A stretch of DNA of 64,000 nucleotides, taken from the NCBI GenBank assembly GCA_019694515.1, contig JAIBBU010000008.1, positions 40,780 through 104,779 on the forward strand. Reading direction: 5' to 3'. The notes under the pieces were generated by a model. That model saw only the letters and a list, made by a program, of their open reading frames with translations, was not told where the DNA came from and made no database searches. Shown here piece after piece: positions 42,247 through 51,586 of this stretch; the stretch's first letter is position 1, and each line of letters opens with the position of its first letter. The stretch is from Oligoflexia bacterium (GTDB taxonomy: Bacteria; Bdellovibrionota_C; UBA2361; JBGSMV01). The translations under genes were made by a program, and so were the position numbers.

Positions 42247-44136
42247 GTGCGGAAACCTATTCACCTCTTGGTCTCGATAGTCATCCTATGTCTTCTTTCT
42301 GCATGCGGCGGTGGCGGCGGCGGAGGTTCTTCTAACAGCGGGTCAGACGCGGCCAACTTTGGCTGCAGCGGCGGCTGTGCGGGGCAGAATCTCAGCGCAG
42401 AGGAGGTGCGCATAGTAATCGGAAATGGGGTGCTCGGCGCTCAGGCGCTGGGAGTGCAGGCGACCTTCGCTGTGGTGGATCGGGTCGGGAACGTTTTGGC
42501 GCTTTATCAGATGCCAGGAGCGGCTCAAGATACTGTCTTTGACGGGCAGTTTGGAGCCGCCGGTGGTTTGGAAGGTTTAACCGTGCCCTCGACTTTGGCC
42601 GCGATCTCAAAGGCGGGGACAGGGGCTTATCTTAGCAGTCAGGGGAATGCCTTTAGTACCCGCACCGCCAGCCAGATTATTCAAGATCATTTTAATCCAG
42701 GTGAAGAGGATCAGCCGGGGGGGCCTCTTTTCGGTGTGCAGTTCTCGCAGCTCCCGTGTGGAGACCTAAATGGCGGTTCGAGTGGGAGCGCGGGGCCTAA
42801 ATCGCTACCGCTCGGTTTGTCTGCGGACCCCGGCGGCTTGCCGCTCTACAAGAACGGCGATCTGGTAGGAGGAATCGGAGTCGAACTAGACGGCATTTAC
42901 CGGCTGGATCGGAATATCCAAGATCGTGATCTAGACCCAGAGGAACAGCTGGCTCTTTTTGCTTCGCAGTCATTTGCGGCACCCTCCGAGCGAACCGGAG
43001 ATAATATCTTCGTGGCTGGAAAAACACTGCGCTTCACCGACGCCGCACAGTCTGACTTTCCGGTAGTGGCTGAAATTTTTCCAGATCTAGGCGCGGAAAA
43101 TTTTGTTGCCATTCCGGCCTTCGGGAGTGGTCAACCGCGAGATGGCCAGATTTATGGCAGTGCAGCTTCGGGGGTGGTTCGGAGTGTGAGGGCCGGGGTT
43201 GCTTCCGCTGTTTTGACCAATTCAGCGGGCGGCCCGCGCTATCCGACCCGCGGCGCAGGTGCGCTTCCGGCTGCAGCGGTTGATGCAATCCTAGATAGCG
43301 CCTTGCTGACGGCTCAACGCTCACGTGCTGCGATTCGTACCCCCCGCGATAGTTCCGCGCGCGTCACGATCTTTATCGTCGATGCCGAGGGGACGGTCCT
43401 TGGAATGGCTGCGTCGGAAGACGCGCCGCTTTTCGGCATCGACGTCGCTCTACAGAAAGCCCGGACAGCTGCTTTTTTTAGCTCGCCCGATGCCGGCAAT
43501 GCGCTCGTGGGAGCAGGGCTGGGGGGGTACGCTCAGGCGCTCTCGGCTTTCCTCGGACGTCAGGTATTGGATGGCTCGGTAGCCTTCACTGCGCGCGCCA
43601 TTGGAAACCTGTCGCGCCCTTTTTTCACCGACGGCATCGTAGGCAATCCGAACGGGCCGCTCTCGCATCCCTTTCCCGGGGCTGCGGGTTCTCCGAGCTG
43701 GAGTCCTTTTAATACTGGCTTACAGCTCGACTTAGTGCAGGGACAGCTAGCTGCTGCGCTGGGTAACCTGTCTAATCCCGCAGCGCTGGGTCACGGCTGC
43801 TCCGCGGTCGGGCGGCGCCTAGCTAACGGCATTCAAATATTTCCGGGTTCGGTTCCTTTGTACAGCGACGGCCGCTTGGTGGGTGCAATCGGGATTAGCG
43901 GTGATGGAGTCGATCAGGATGATCTAATTGCTTACTACGGGGCGAGCCGTGAAGGCTTAGACGCTGCAGGACATGCCGGGATAGGTGACGCTGTCTACGG
44001 TTTTAATGCGCCTCCGTCACTGCGATCTGACAATTTGATTGGCCCATTCACAGACACGCGCCTGCGCTACGTAAACTGCCCTGAACGTCCCTTCATTGAT
44101 GATAATTCGCAAAATGTATGCGACGGCGGAGTATAA
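42247..44136 (+). CDS. Lipoprotein with two GlcG/HbpS-like (heme-binding type) domains
   Basis: A 629-residue lipoprotein: signal IHLLVSIVILCLLSAC followed by a poly-Gly linker (GGGGGGG). Two GlcG/HbpS (DUF336)-like modules follow. The first has LGVQATFAVVDRVGNVLALYQMPGA near residue 65; the second has ARVTIFIVDAEGTVLGMAASEDAPLFGIDVALQKARTAAFF near residue 370. Each is followed by a segment with LPLYKNGDLVGGIGVELDGI or VPLYSDGRLVGAIGISGDGV, a conserved GlcG feature. HbpS-type domains bind heme in known cases. It overlaps the beta-barrel gene by 19 bases, so it probably sits on the outer membrane with the cytochrome. Confidence 0.8.
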   Translation: MRKPIHLLVSIVILCLLSACGGGGGGGSSNSGSDAANFGCSGGCAGQNLSAEEVRIVIGNGVLGAQALGVQATFAVVDRVGNVLALYQMPGAAQDTVFDGQFGAAGGLEGLTVPSTLAAISKAGTGAYLSSQGNAFSTRTASQIIQDHFNPGEEDQPGGPLFGVQFSQLPCGDLNGGSSGSAGPKSLPLGLSADPGGLPLYKNGDLVGGIGVELDGIYRLDRNIQDRDLDPEEQLALFASQSFAAPSERTGDNIFVAGKTLRFTDAAQSDFPVVAEIFPDLGAENFVAIPAFGSGQPRDGQIYGSAASGVVRSVRAGVASAVLTNSAGGPRYPTRGAGALPAAAVDAILDSALLTAQRSRAAIRTPRDSSARVTIFIVDAEGTVLGMAASEDAPLFGIDVALQKARTAAFFSSPDAGNALVGAGLGGYAQALSAFLGRQVLDGSVAFTARAIGNLSRPFFTDGIVGNPNGPLSHPFPGAAGSPSWSPFNTGLQLDLVQGQLAAALGNLSNPAALGHGCSAVGRRLANGIQIFPGSVPLYSDGRLVGAIGISGDGVDQDDLIAYYGASREGLDAAGHAGIGDAVYGFNAPPSLRSDNLIGPFTDTRLRYVNCPERPFIDDNSQNVCDGGV

Positions 44137-45878
44137 GAACTACCATCGCACTGGCATGCTGGTTCCAATTGGCGCTCACGCTCGCAGCCGGGTTGACCCT
44201 GACTGGATTTGCGGAAGATGCAGCGGTTCCCCTCCGACAGCGTCCTGGGGAAGAGCCACGTCCGATAAGATTTCCGCCATACATTTACGAGTCCGTCCCC
44301 GATATTAATTCTTCCGCGTCGGACTTCGTTCCGGTGCCCGATCGCTGGCGGCAGTTTTATGTCGGAAAGTGGTACGACCCCTACAATCAAAACGTGCTGA
44401 AGGGAGACATCCCGATCTTTGGCGAACCCGGCGAAGAATGGTTTTTTAGCGCCGATCTAGTCTCCGACACCAGCTATGAGAGTTTGCGCATTCCCGTACC
44501 GGTGGGAGGCTCCTCGACCAGTAAACCCGGGAGCCTCAACACCTTCGGTAAGGGCGACGTGCAGCTGTTGAATGAAAATCTGGCGATGTCTTTTTCGCTG
44601 ATTCGAGGCAACACAACCTTTAAGCCGCCCGATTTCGAGCTGCGGGTCGCGCCGGTCTTCAATTTTAATCATGCCACGGCCTCTGAAACCGGAATCTTGC
44701 GGATCGATCCCTCCAAGGGAGAAGAACGTGATAATGCCCAGCTCGGCTTCCAAGAGCTTTTTATTGATTACCATCTCGCTAATCTGACCGATCGCTATGA
44801 CTTTGTGTCCAGCCGCATTGGCATTCAAAAATTTCAGAGCGATTTTAGAGGATTTGTATTTTCGGATGAAGCTCCGGGGGTGCGGCTCTTCGGTAATTTC
44901 GAGAATAATCTCTACCAATACAACTTGGCCTGGTTCAGCCGATTAGAGAAGGACACCAACTCTAACCTCAATACGACCTTTGATATGCGGCATGAAGATG
45001 TGGCGGTCGCCAATGTCTATCTGCAGGATACTCCGGCGCTCGGTCACACCCTGCAGTTTAGCTACATCTATCGGGCCGATACGGCAGGCGACCAAGCGCC
45101 GCACTATGATGATAACGGGTTTTTACGGCGGCCCGCCTCGATCGGCGATGAACGTGAAAAGAACTTATACACATCTTACTTTGGAATCTCAGGCGACGGG
45201 CATTTCGGCAGAATCAACTCGACCTCTGCTTTATATTATGTGACTGGAGCGGAAAGCCATAATCCGATTGCTGGGCGCGAGCAGGACATTAATGCTGCCA
45301 TGGGCGCGCTGGAGTTGTCATACGATATCGATTGGATCCGGCTGAGGGCTTCAGTTCTCTGGGCGTCGGGTGATAACGACCCATACGACGGCGACGCCAA
45401 CGGTTTTGACGCCATCTTTGATAGTCCGAACTTCGCCGGAGGAGACTTGTCCTTCTGGCAGCGTCAAGCGATTCCGTTGGTGGGCGGAGGCGAGGTGTTC
45501 CTTGTTAACCGCAATAGTTTTTTACCGAATCTCCGGGCTGGTAAAGAAGAGGGGCAGTCGAATTTTGTTAACCCTGGGCTGCGACTTTACAACGCGGGAA
45601 TAGATTTCGAATTGACGCCGCGGCTAAAACTGGTCACCAATGCGACCTTTCTGCAGTTCGATCAGCTGGGAGTCCTGGAGGCGGTGCGCCAAGATGGGAG
45701 CTTCAACCGGGATATCGGTTTCGATCTATCTGCAGGACTCTTGTATCGCCCCTTCCTGAATAACAATGTGCAGCTGCGGGGCGGAAGCGCTGTCCTCTTT
45801 CCTTCTAAAGGCCTTAAAGCGTTGTACGGCGATGACTGCCTTTACAATATGTTTACCAATTTAATCTTGCAGTACTGA
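44118..45878 (+). CDS. Outer-membrane beta-barrel protein (candidate porin of an electron conduit)
   Basis: A 586-residue protein with a signal segment (TTIALACWFQLALTLAAGLTLTGFA) and a mature part rich in alternating hydrophobic/polar, aromatic-ended stretches (HTLQFSYIYRAD, IRLRASVLWASGD, LKLVTNATFLQF), as in a large beta-barrel. It ends with an aromatic C-terminus (NLILQY). Flanked by a lipoprotein and a secreted decaheme cytochrome, with overlaps on both sides, it fits the barrel of a porin-cytochrome complex. I see no direct sequence resemblance to MtrB, so the role is inferred from context. Confidence 0.72.
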   Translation: MRRRSIRTTIALACWFQLALTLAAGLTLTGFAEDAAVPLRQRPGEEPRPIRFPPYIYESVPDINSSASDFVPVPDRWRQFYVGKWYDPYNQNVLKGDIPIFGEPGEEWFFSADLVSDTSYESLRIPVPVGGSSTSKPGSLNTFGKGDVQLLNENLAMSFSLIRGNTTFKPPDFELRVAPVFNFNHATASETGILRIDPSKGEERDNAQLGFQELFIDYHLANLTDRYDFVSSRIGIQKFQSDFRGFVFSDEAPGVRLFGNFENNLYQYNLAWFSRLEKDTNSNLNTTFDMRHEDVAVANVYLQDTPALGHTLQFSYIYRADTAGDQAPHYDDNGFLRRPASIGDEREKNLYTSYFGISGDGHFGRINSTSALYYVTGAESHNPIAGREQDINAAMGALELSYDIDWIRLRASVLWASGDNDPYDGDANGFDAIFDSPNFAGGDLSFWQRQAIPLVGGGEVFLVNRNSFLPNLRAGKEEGQSNFVNPGLRLYNAGIDFELTPRLKLVTNATFLQFDQLGVLEAVRQDGSFNRDIGFDLSAGLLYRPFLNNNVQLRGGSAVLFPSKGLKALYGDDCLYNMFTNLILQY

Positions 45879-48800
45879 TGAAGTTTAGGGCGGTGGCCGC
45901 AATGATTTTCTTGCCGCTGAGCCTTTGGGCTCAGAGCGCCGTAGTGACACCGGCGCCCGCGGTTGTATCCGATGCGCAGATCGAAGCGCGCAGCCGCGGC
46001 TGCTTGGACTGTCATTTAACTACCGACGCTCCCAGCATGCATTCAAATCCAGCCGTGCGGATCGGCTGCGCTGATTGTCACGGAGGAGATCCGGGAACGC
46101 GGGCTCGCGGTCTTACACGTGACAGCCGCGAGTATCAGAACGCGCTGGCAGCTGCGCATGTGCGGCCCGAAAATAGTGAAGTTTGGGAGGGCTCCGGAAA
46201 TCCGGAGCGTCCATACACCGAAACGCTCAAGGCCTCGCTCGAATTCATCAAATTCGTAAATCCTGGCGATTTGCGGGTGGCACGGGAAACTTGCGGGGGA
46301 TGTCACGCTAAGATCGTGGACGGCGTCGAGCGCAGTTTAATGACTACCTCTGCAATGCTCTGGGGCGGGGCGTCATATAACAACAATATTCTGCCGTTTA
46401 AGCGTTACGTGCTGGGGGAGAGCTATTATCCGGACGGCACTCCGCGCGAAGTGCTGGACCCCGGTGTAACGCCCGAGCTGGCAGCGCGGGGAGCGTTAAA
46501 GAAGCTTATCCCACTGCCGCAGTGGGAGTCTGTGTCGCCCGGGGATGTCTTCCGGGTATTCGAGCGCGGCGGGCTTTTTATCAAGTCGCAATTTCCGGAG
46601 ATCGGTAATCCTAATCCGCTCGAAGATGCGGGTCGTCCCGATATCAAATCCTCAAATCGCGGTCTGGGTACGGGGAGCCGCATCGCTGTCCCAGTGATAA
46701 ACATCCTAAAGACACGGCTAAACGATCCACATCTATCGCTGATGGGGACCAACGATCATCCCGGAGACTATCGCAGCAGCGGCTGCACCGGCTGCCATTC
46801 GGTTTATGCCAATGACCTTGATCCAAGGCACTCCGGACCCTATGCTGCTTTCGGACACAGCGGCTTCTCTGGAAGCAGCGATCCCACAATTCCGAGGAAT
46901 GAGAAGGGCCATCCGGTTAAGCACGAGTTCACCCGTGCCATTCCGACCAGCCAGTGCATGGTCTGCCATATGCACCAGCCTAATATGTTCGTGAACTCCT
47001 ATCTCGGTTACACCATGTGGGATTACGAAGCTGATGCTCCGGCAATGTGGCCCAAGGAGCAGCGTTATCCCACAATCGAAGAGCGCTTCAAGTCGTATCA
47101 GCATAATCCCGAGGGAGCGGCGGCCAGAGGCCTTTGGAGCAACGAAGAATTTCTGGAAAAGGTGTCGAGCTTGAATCCTGACCTTAAGCACACGCAGTTC
47201 GCCGATTATCATGGACATGGCTGGAATTTCAGGGCGATTTTTAAACGCGACCGAAAGGGCCATTTGCTGGATGCCAAGGGGCGCGAGGTTCTGGACTCCG
47301 ATCCCAAGAAGTTCCAGAAGGCTGTACATATGGCGGATATCCATGTGGACAAGGGCATGCACTGTGTCGACTGCCATTTTCAGCAGGATTCCCATGGCGA
47401 TGGACATATTTACGGTGAAGTGGCGCAGGCTGTCGAAATTCAGTGTCAGGATTGCCACGGGACGGTGAAGGAATATGCAACTCTGAAAACCTCCGGGCCA
47501 GCGGCGCCGCAAGGTGGAACCGACCTGGCTTTACAGCGGACGGCTTTCGGAGTTTCGCGCTTCTTCCGCAGGGCAGGCGTACTGTATCAACGTTCGAGTG
47601 TCACTCCAGGATTAGAATGGGCCATCTCTCAGGTGCGCGATTCCGTTAATCCAACTAGTGCGCACTACAACGCCAAAGCCGCCCGCGCCAAACTTCTAGG
47701 CAAATTTAAAGGCGCTGAAGAGTCCCCGGCGCTGGTCAAGGTGGAGAACCTTGCAAAAGATGCGGATACCAGTCAAATACTGGCCCATTCCGATGAGAAG
47801 ATGTCGTGCTTCTCCTGCCACAGCTCCTGGGTCACAAGCTGTGCGGGATGTCATCTTCCGATTGAGGCTAACTGGAAGCAGAAATCTAAGCACTATGATG
47901 GCAAAACCACCCGCAACTGGGCTACCTATAACCCGCAAGTGGCCAGAGATGAGATGTTTCAGCTCGGGCTGCACGGCCCGGTAAAAGGCAATAGAATCGT
48001 GCCGGTGCGATCTTCAAGTGCGCTGGTGCTTAGTTCCACGGACATCAATCGGCAGATTATATATGCCCAGCAACCGCCGACTGCGGCTTCAGGACATAGC
48101 TCGCAGGCCTTTGCACCGCATTTTCCGCATACCGTCAGAAAGACCGAAACCAAACAGTGTGAGGACTGTCACGTCTCTAAAGCCAACGACAACAATGCGA
48201 TCATGGCCCAGCTTCTGCTGCTTGGAACCAACTTCGTCAATTTCATGGGGTACCATGCCTTCGTTGCGGCTGGCGAAGGCGGAGTGGAGGCCGTGCAGGT
48301 GACGGAGTGGGATGAACCGCAGGCTGTAATCGGGAGCTATCTGCATCGCTATGCATTTCCGGATAACTTCGCCAAACATCAGGCGGAGGGGATGGAGCTG
48401 CAGCACTCCGAGCATCATGCTGCTGAAGGCGGCCCGGTAAATACGATTCAACAACGCGGAGAGTATCTTTACACCACGGCTGGAAGAGGGGGCTTTCGAG
48501 TTTTTGATGTAGCGAACGTCTCCAACAAAGGTTTCTCGGAAAGAATTACCACATCTCCGGTCTCGCCGCTTGGGCAGGACACCCATGTGGCTACGAAGAA
48601 TGCCACCTCGTTTGCGCTCCCCACCACCATGCCGGTCGCCCCGTTTAGGGCGCAAGGTGCGGAGAACATGGAAACTCCGCTGCACCCGATTTACCACTAC
48701 GCCGTGATTACCGATAGCGAGGAGGGGTTGATCTTAGTGAACGTCGACACACTGCAGGACCGCGACCCCGAGAATAATTTTCTTGGACGTGCGGTGACCT

Positions 48801-49543
48801 GGAATCCCGAGGGAGTGCTTGATGGAGCCCGTTTCGTAACACTGGCTGGGTCGAATGCCTTCGTTTTGACTGCCGGCGAGCTCAAGATCCTCGATCTGGA
48901 CGATCCCATGAAGCCGCGGATTGTGAGCAGTCTGCCCCTCAAGGACCCGCGCGCTGTGGCGATTCAGTTTAGGTACGCTTTTGTGACCACCGCGAGCGGT
49001 TTAGAGGTCCTCGATATTACCGATCTGGAGCATCCCGTCTTAGTACCGGGGGCCTCGGTGCCTCTGAAATCGGCCAGCAATCTCTACCTAGCCCGTACCT
49101 ATGCCTACGTCGCGGACGGCCCCGAGGGACTGGCAATCGTGGATATTGAACGCCCCGACCAACCAAAGCTCTATCAGCTCTTCGACGCGGCGGGGGCTCT
49201 GAGCGATGTTCGAGACGTAAAGGTAGCCACTACCAATGCGAGTCTCTTCGGTTATGTTGCCGATGGGAAAAACGGGCTTAAGGTACTGCAGCTGACAGAC
49301 CCTGAGAGTGTTCCTGGCACCTACGGGTTCTCGCCCTCGGTGAAACCGCGCCTGATCGCCTGGCGCAAGCTTGCAGGTCCTGCGACGGCCCTATCTAAAC
49401 CACTAGACCGCGACCGTGCCGTAGATGAAACTGGACATCAGGTGAGTATCTTTGGACGTATCGGATCGCGACCATTTAGTCTGCCGGAGATGCAGCATTT
49501 CTATCTGCGCAAAGACAAAACCGTCTATCGGGTGCATAACTGA
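45878..49543 (+). CDS. Giant decaheme cytochrome c with C-terminal LVIVD beta-propeller
   Basis: A 1221-residue exported protein (signal FRAVAAMIFLPLSLWAQS). Ten CxxCH motifs: CLDCH, CADCH, CGGCH, CTGCH, CMVCH, CVDCH, CQDCH, CFSCH, CAGCH and CEDCH, all before residue ~770. The last ~370 residues contain about six LVIVD-type beta-propeller blades (RVFDVANVS, LILVNVDTLQD, LKILDLDDPMKPRIV, LEVLDITDLEHPVLV, LAIVDIERPDQP, LKVLQLTDPES). LVIVD repeats occur in surface proteins of bacteria and archaea. The start overlaps the previous stop (TGATG). It could be the surface-exposed electron-transfer partner of the barrel; orientation and partners are inferred. Confidence 0.88.
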   Translation: MKFRAVAAMIFLPLSLWAQSAVVTPAPAVVSDAQIEARSRGCLDCHLTTDAPSMHSNPAVRIGCADCHGGDPGTRARGLTRDSREYQNALAAAHVRPENSEVWEGSGNPERPYTETLKASLEFIKFVNPGDLRVARETCGGCHAKIVDGVERSLMTTSAMLWGGASYNNNILPFKRYVLGESYYPDGTPREVLDPGVTPELAARGALKKLIPLPQWESVSPGDVFRVFERGGLFIKSQFPEIGNPNPLEDAGRPDIKSSNRGLGTGSRIAVPVINILKTRLNDPHLSLMGTNDHPGDYRSSGCTGCHSVYANDLDPRHSGPYAAFGHSGFSGSSDPTIPRNEKGHPVKHEFTRAIPTSQCMVCHMHQPNMFVNSYLGYTMWDYEADAPAMWPKEQRYPTIEERFKSYQHNPEGAAARGLWSNEEFLEKVSSLNPDLKHTQFADYHGHGWNFRAIFKRDRKGHLLDAKGREVLDSDPKKFQKAVHMADIHVDKGMHCVDCHFQQDSHGDGHIYGEVAQAVEIQCQDCHGTVKEYATLKTSGPAAPQGGTDLALQRTAFGVSRFFRRAGVLYQRSSVTPGLEWAISQVRDSVNPTSAHYNAKAARAKLLGKFKGAEESPALVKVENLAKDADTSQILAHSDEKMSCFSCHSSWVTSCAGCHLPIEANWKQKSKHYDGKTTRNWATYNPQVARDEMFQLGLHGPVKGNRIVPVRSSSALVLSSTDINRQIIYAQQPPTAASGHSSQAFAPHFPHTVRKTETKQCEDCHVSKANDNNAIMAQLLLLGTNFVNFMGYHAFVAAGEGGVEAVQVTEWDEPQAVIGSYLHRYAFPDNFAKHQAEGMELQHSEHHAAEGGPVNTIQQRGEYLYTTAGRGGFRVFDVANVSNKGFSERITTSPVSPLGQDTHVATKNATSFALPTTMPVAPFRAQGAENMETPLHPIYHYAVITDSEEGLILVNVDTLQDRDPENNFLGRAVTWNPEGVLDGARFVTLAGSNAFVLTAGELKILDLDDPMKPRIVSSLPLKDPRAVAIQFRYAFVTTASGLEVLDITDLEHPVLVPGASVPLKSASNLYLARTYAYVADGPEGLAIVDIERPDQPKLYQLFDAAGALSDVRDVKVATTNASLFGYVADGKNGLKVLQLTDPESVPGTYGFSPSVKPRLIAWRKLAGPATALSKPLDRDRAVDETGHQVSIFGRIGSRPFSLPEMQHFYLRKDKTVYRVHN

Positions 49544-49548
49544 TTGAT

Positions 49549-50196
49549 ATGGATCAAGCACGGTTGGAACCCAAGGTACAAAAGAAGCTGGAGCAGCTCC
49601 GCTCAAAGCCGATTATTGCTAGAATTCTAAAGGAGCTCGAGCTTCATCTTCCAAAATCGCTCTATTATCATGGTCTGAAGCACACCGAAGACGTAATGCA
49701 TCAAGCGGTTCTGTACGCAGTTTATGATGACCTTTCAGAGCGTGAGATCGAGCTCTTGGCGATAGCAGCGGCCTACCACGATTCCGGTTTCCTCAAATCC
49801 TTGGTCGACAACGAAACTCTCGGCGCCAAGATGGCCCGCGATGCGATGCGCGAGAGCGGCGCTTACACCGAAGCAGAAATTGAGCTAATCGCTAAGATGA
49901 TAGTCGACACGGCCGTAGTTCACGAACCGCCCGAACGTAAACAAATCCCATCTTCGTTTCTATCGGGTTATCTGCTCGACGCGGACCTCAGTAATTTCGG
50001 CCGGGAGGATTTTTTTGACCGGCTTGAAGAGGTCAGGCTGGAAATGGGGGCCAATAAAGGGCAGTTTCTCAACACCACTTTGCAGCTGATCTCCAGCCAT
50101 GACTGGCATTCGGCCGCTGCTAAGGCGCTGCGTGAGGAGCAGAAGCGGCGTAACCTGCGCAATCTAAAGAGCTGGGTGATTAAATATCAGCTGTAG
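49549..50196 (+). CDS. HD-domain phosphohydrolase
   Basis: A 215-residue cytoplasmic protein with the HD metal-binding pattern: KSLYYHGLKHTEDV (first His), AAAYHDSGFL (His-Asp pair) and LLDADLSNFG (Asp). Such proteins hydrolyse nucleotide phosphates or cyclic dinucleotides. It begins 5 bases after the decaheme-LVIVD gene stop on the same strand, so it may belong to that operon; the substrate is unknown. Confidence 0.82.
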   Translation: MDQARLEPKVQKKLEQLRSKPIIARILKELELHLPKSLYYHGLKHTEDVMHQAVLYAVYDDLSEREIELLAIAAAYHDSGFLKSLVDNETLGAKMARDAMRESGAYTEAEIELIAKMIVDTAVVHEPPERKQIPSSFLSGYLLDADLSNFGREDFFDRLEEVRLEMGANKGQFLNTTLQLISSHDWHSAAAKALREEQKRRNLRNLKSWVIKYQL

Positions 50197-50202
50197 GCTG
50201 AT

Positions 50203-51423
50203 CTAAGCGGCAACCCGCGGCGCGAGCTGGTCCGGGCTCGTAAATTCCGGAAGCATCAGGTTTGCAACCAGGTCGTCCACCACGAGAGAGCCCTTATCGG
50301 TCAAGGTAACCGTGTCGTCCTGCACCTTGATATATTCGCTTTCGGACAAAATATTCAGCACCTGCGGAAAGAATTCATCGAAAGAATGCCCGAAGCGGGC
50401 CTCAACCTGGCTAAGCTGAATCCCCTGTCTCCCACGGAGCGCTCCCGCTAACTCGTCCCGTATCAGCAGCGACGGTGGAAGAATGTGCCGATGTTTGCAG
50501 GCATCTCTACCCAGCAGCAGGTTTGAGCTATAAGCGGCAGGTATCTGAAAATTGTAACGCTCTTCACGCGACCCATCTGGTGCCGTGATGCGGGATAGAG
50601 CACTGCTGCCGATCCCCACGAAGTCATCACTGTGCCAGCCCGCCAGATTATACTGGGCCTCATGACCGGGCAGTTCATAGCAGTAGATCGAAGTTCGATG
50701 ATAATCCTTTCCATCCATGCAACGATCGAGCAGTGTTCGCATGCGTTCGAGCAGTCGATAAATTCCGCTCCGCCCCCGCAGGCGCCGGATAATTCCACGT
50801 TGAGATTTAAATAGATTACTGCCGGATTTTGGTATCAACGGATAGAAAGAGACCGCGTGCGGGTTTAGTTCCAGGACTTTTAGCAAGTCTTCCCGGAACT
50901 GGGGCAGACTTTGCCCCGGAATTCCGAAGAACATCTCCAGCTGCAAACTGCAGCTCCGTTTAATTTCAATCAGCTCGTGGAAATAATCCATCTCGGACTT
51001 CGCAAGCTTCGGAAGGCCCAGCGAGCCTGAAACGCGCTGATTGAGAGCATACTGTCGAACAACCAAACGACGGCGCTTAAAATCATTAAGCAATGCGGCT
51101 GTCTCCGGCAGCAGATCGTCGGCATCGCTCTCCAGAGAGCACTCCCAGTCGTCACGCATGGTAAGTCGTTCGCCCACCTTGGCGATCAGCTCCTTTAGGT
51201 AGTTATTGAGGAAAAGCTGTCCCGGGAGATTGGAGAAATAGATGCTCCGTACCTCATGGGTTTCGGCAAGCGGCGCAAGGCACGCCTCCAGCTCAAGGTG
51301 CAGTGCTTTGATATAGTCGGCAACACTAAACGGAGAGCAGGGAAGGTCCGTGACAAAGAAAGCCGGTATCTCCCAATTGGTTGCGGGAAACTGTACGTAT
51401 ATGTTGAGCGGCTTCTTGGCCAC
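50203..51423 (-). CDS. HemW/HemN-like protein lacking the radical-SAM cysteines
   Basis: A 406-residue protein aligned with the HemN/HemW radical-SAM family: start LNIYVQFPATNWEIPAFF (where LYVHIPFC-x3-C-x2-C is expected), then LEMFFGIPGQSLPQFREDLLKVLEL, HEAQYNLAGWHSDDFVGIG (as in HemW) and a C-terminal winged-helix tail. The whole Cys-x3-Cys-x2-Cys cluster motif is absent; the seven Cys present are scattered. It therefore should not bind the SAM cluster or act as a coproporphyrinogen oxidase. HemW proteins bind heme as chaperones, so a cluster-free heme carrier is conceivable. GTG start after AGGAGG (spacing about 12). Confidence 0.75.
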   Translation of the reverse strand: MAKKPLNIYVQFPATNWEIPAFFVTDLPCSPFSVADYIKALHLELEACLAPLAETHEVRSIYFSNLPGQLFLNNYLKELIAKVGERLTMRDDWECSLESDADDLLPETAALLNDFKRRRLVVRQYALNQRVSGSLGLPKLAKSEMDYFHELIEIKRSCSLQLEMFFGIPGQSLPQFREDLLKVLELNPHAVSFYPLIPKSGSNLFKSQRGIIRRLRGRSGIYRLLERMRTLLDRCMDGKDYHRTSIYCYELPGHEAQYNLAGWHSDDFVGIGSSALSRITAPDGSREERYNFQIPAAYSSNLLLGRDACKHRHILPPSLLIRDELAGALRGRQGIQLSQVEARFGHSFDEFFPQVLNILSESEYIKVQDDTVTLTDKGSLVVDDLVANLMLPEFTSPDQLAPRVAA

Positions 51424-51586
51424 GGACAGAAGGACCTCCTAAACACTAGCTGCGACACCTTAGCATCTCTCAGGGCCGCACTCCATGATGGAGGGCATCT
51501 CCAGGTGTACGGGTTTCCCGGATTGGAGAGAGAGGTGGTTTTTAAAGCCACCTAGACTCCCTCAAGCGCCAACTTTCAGCGCGGCC

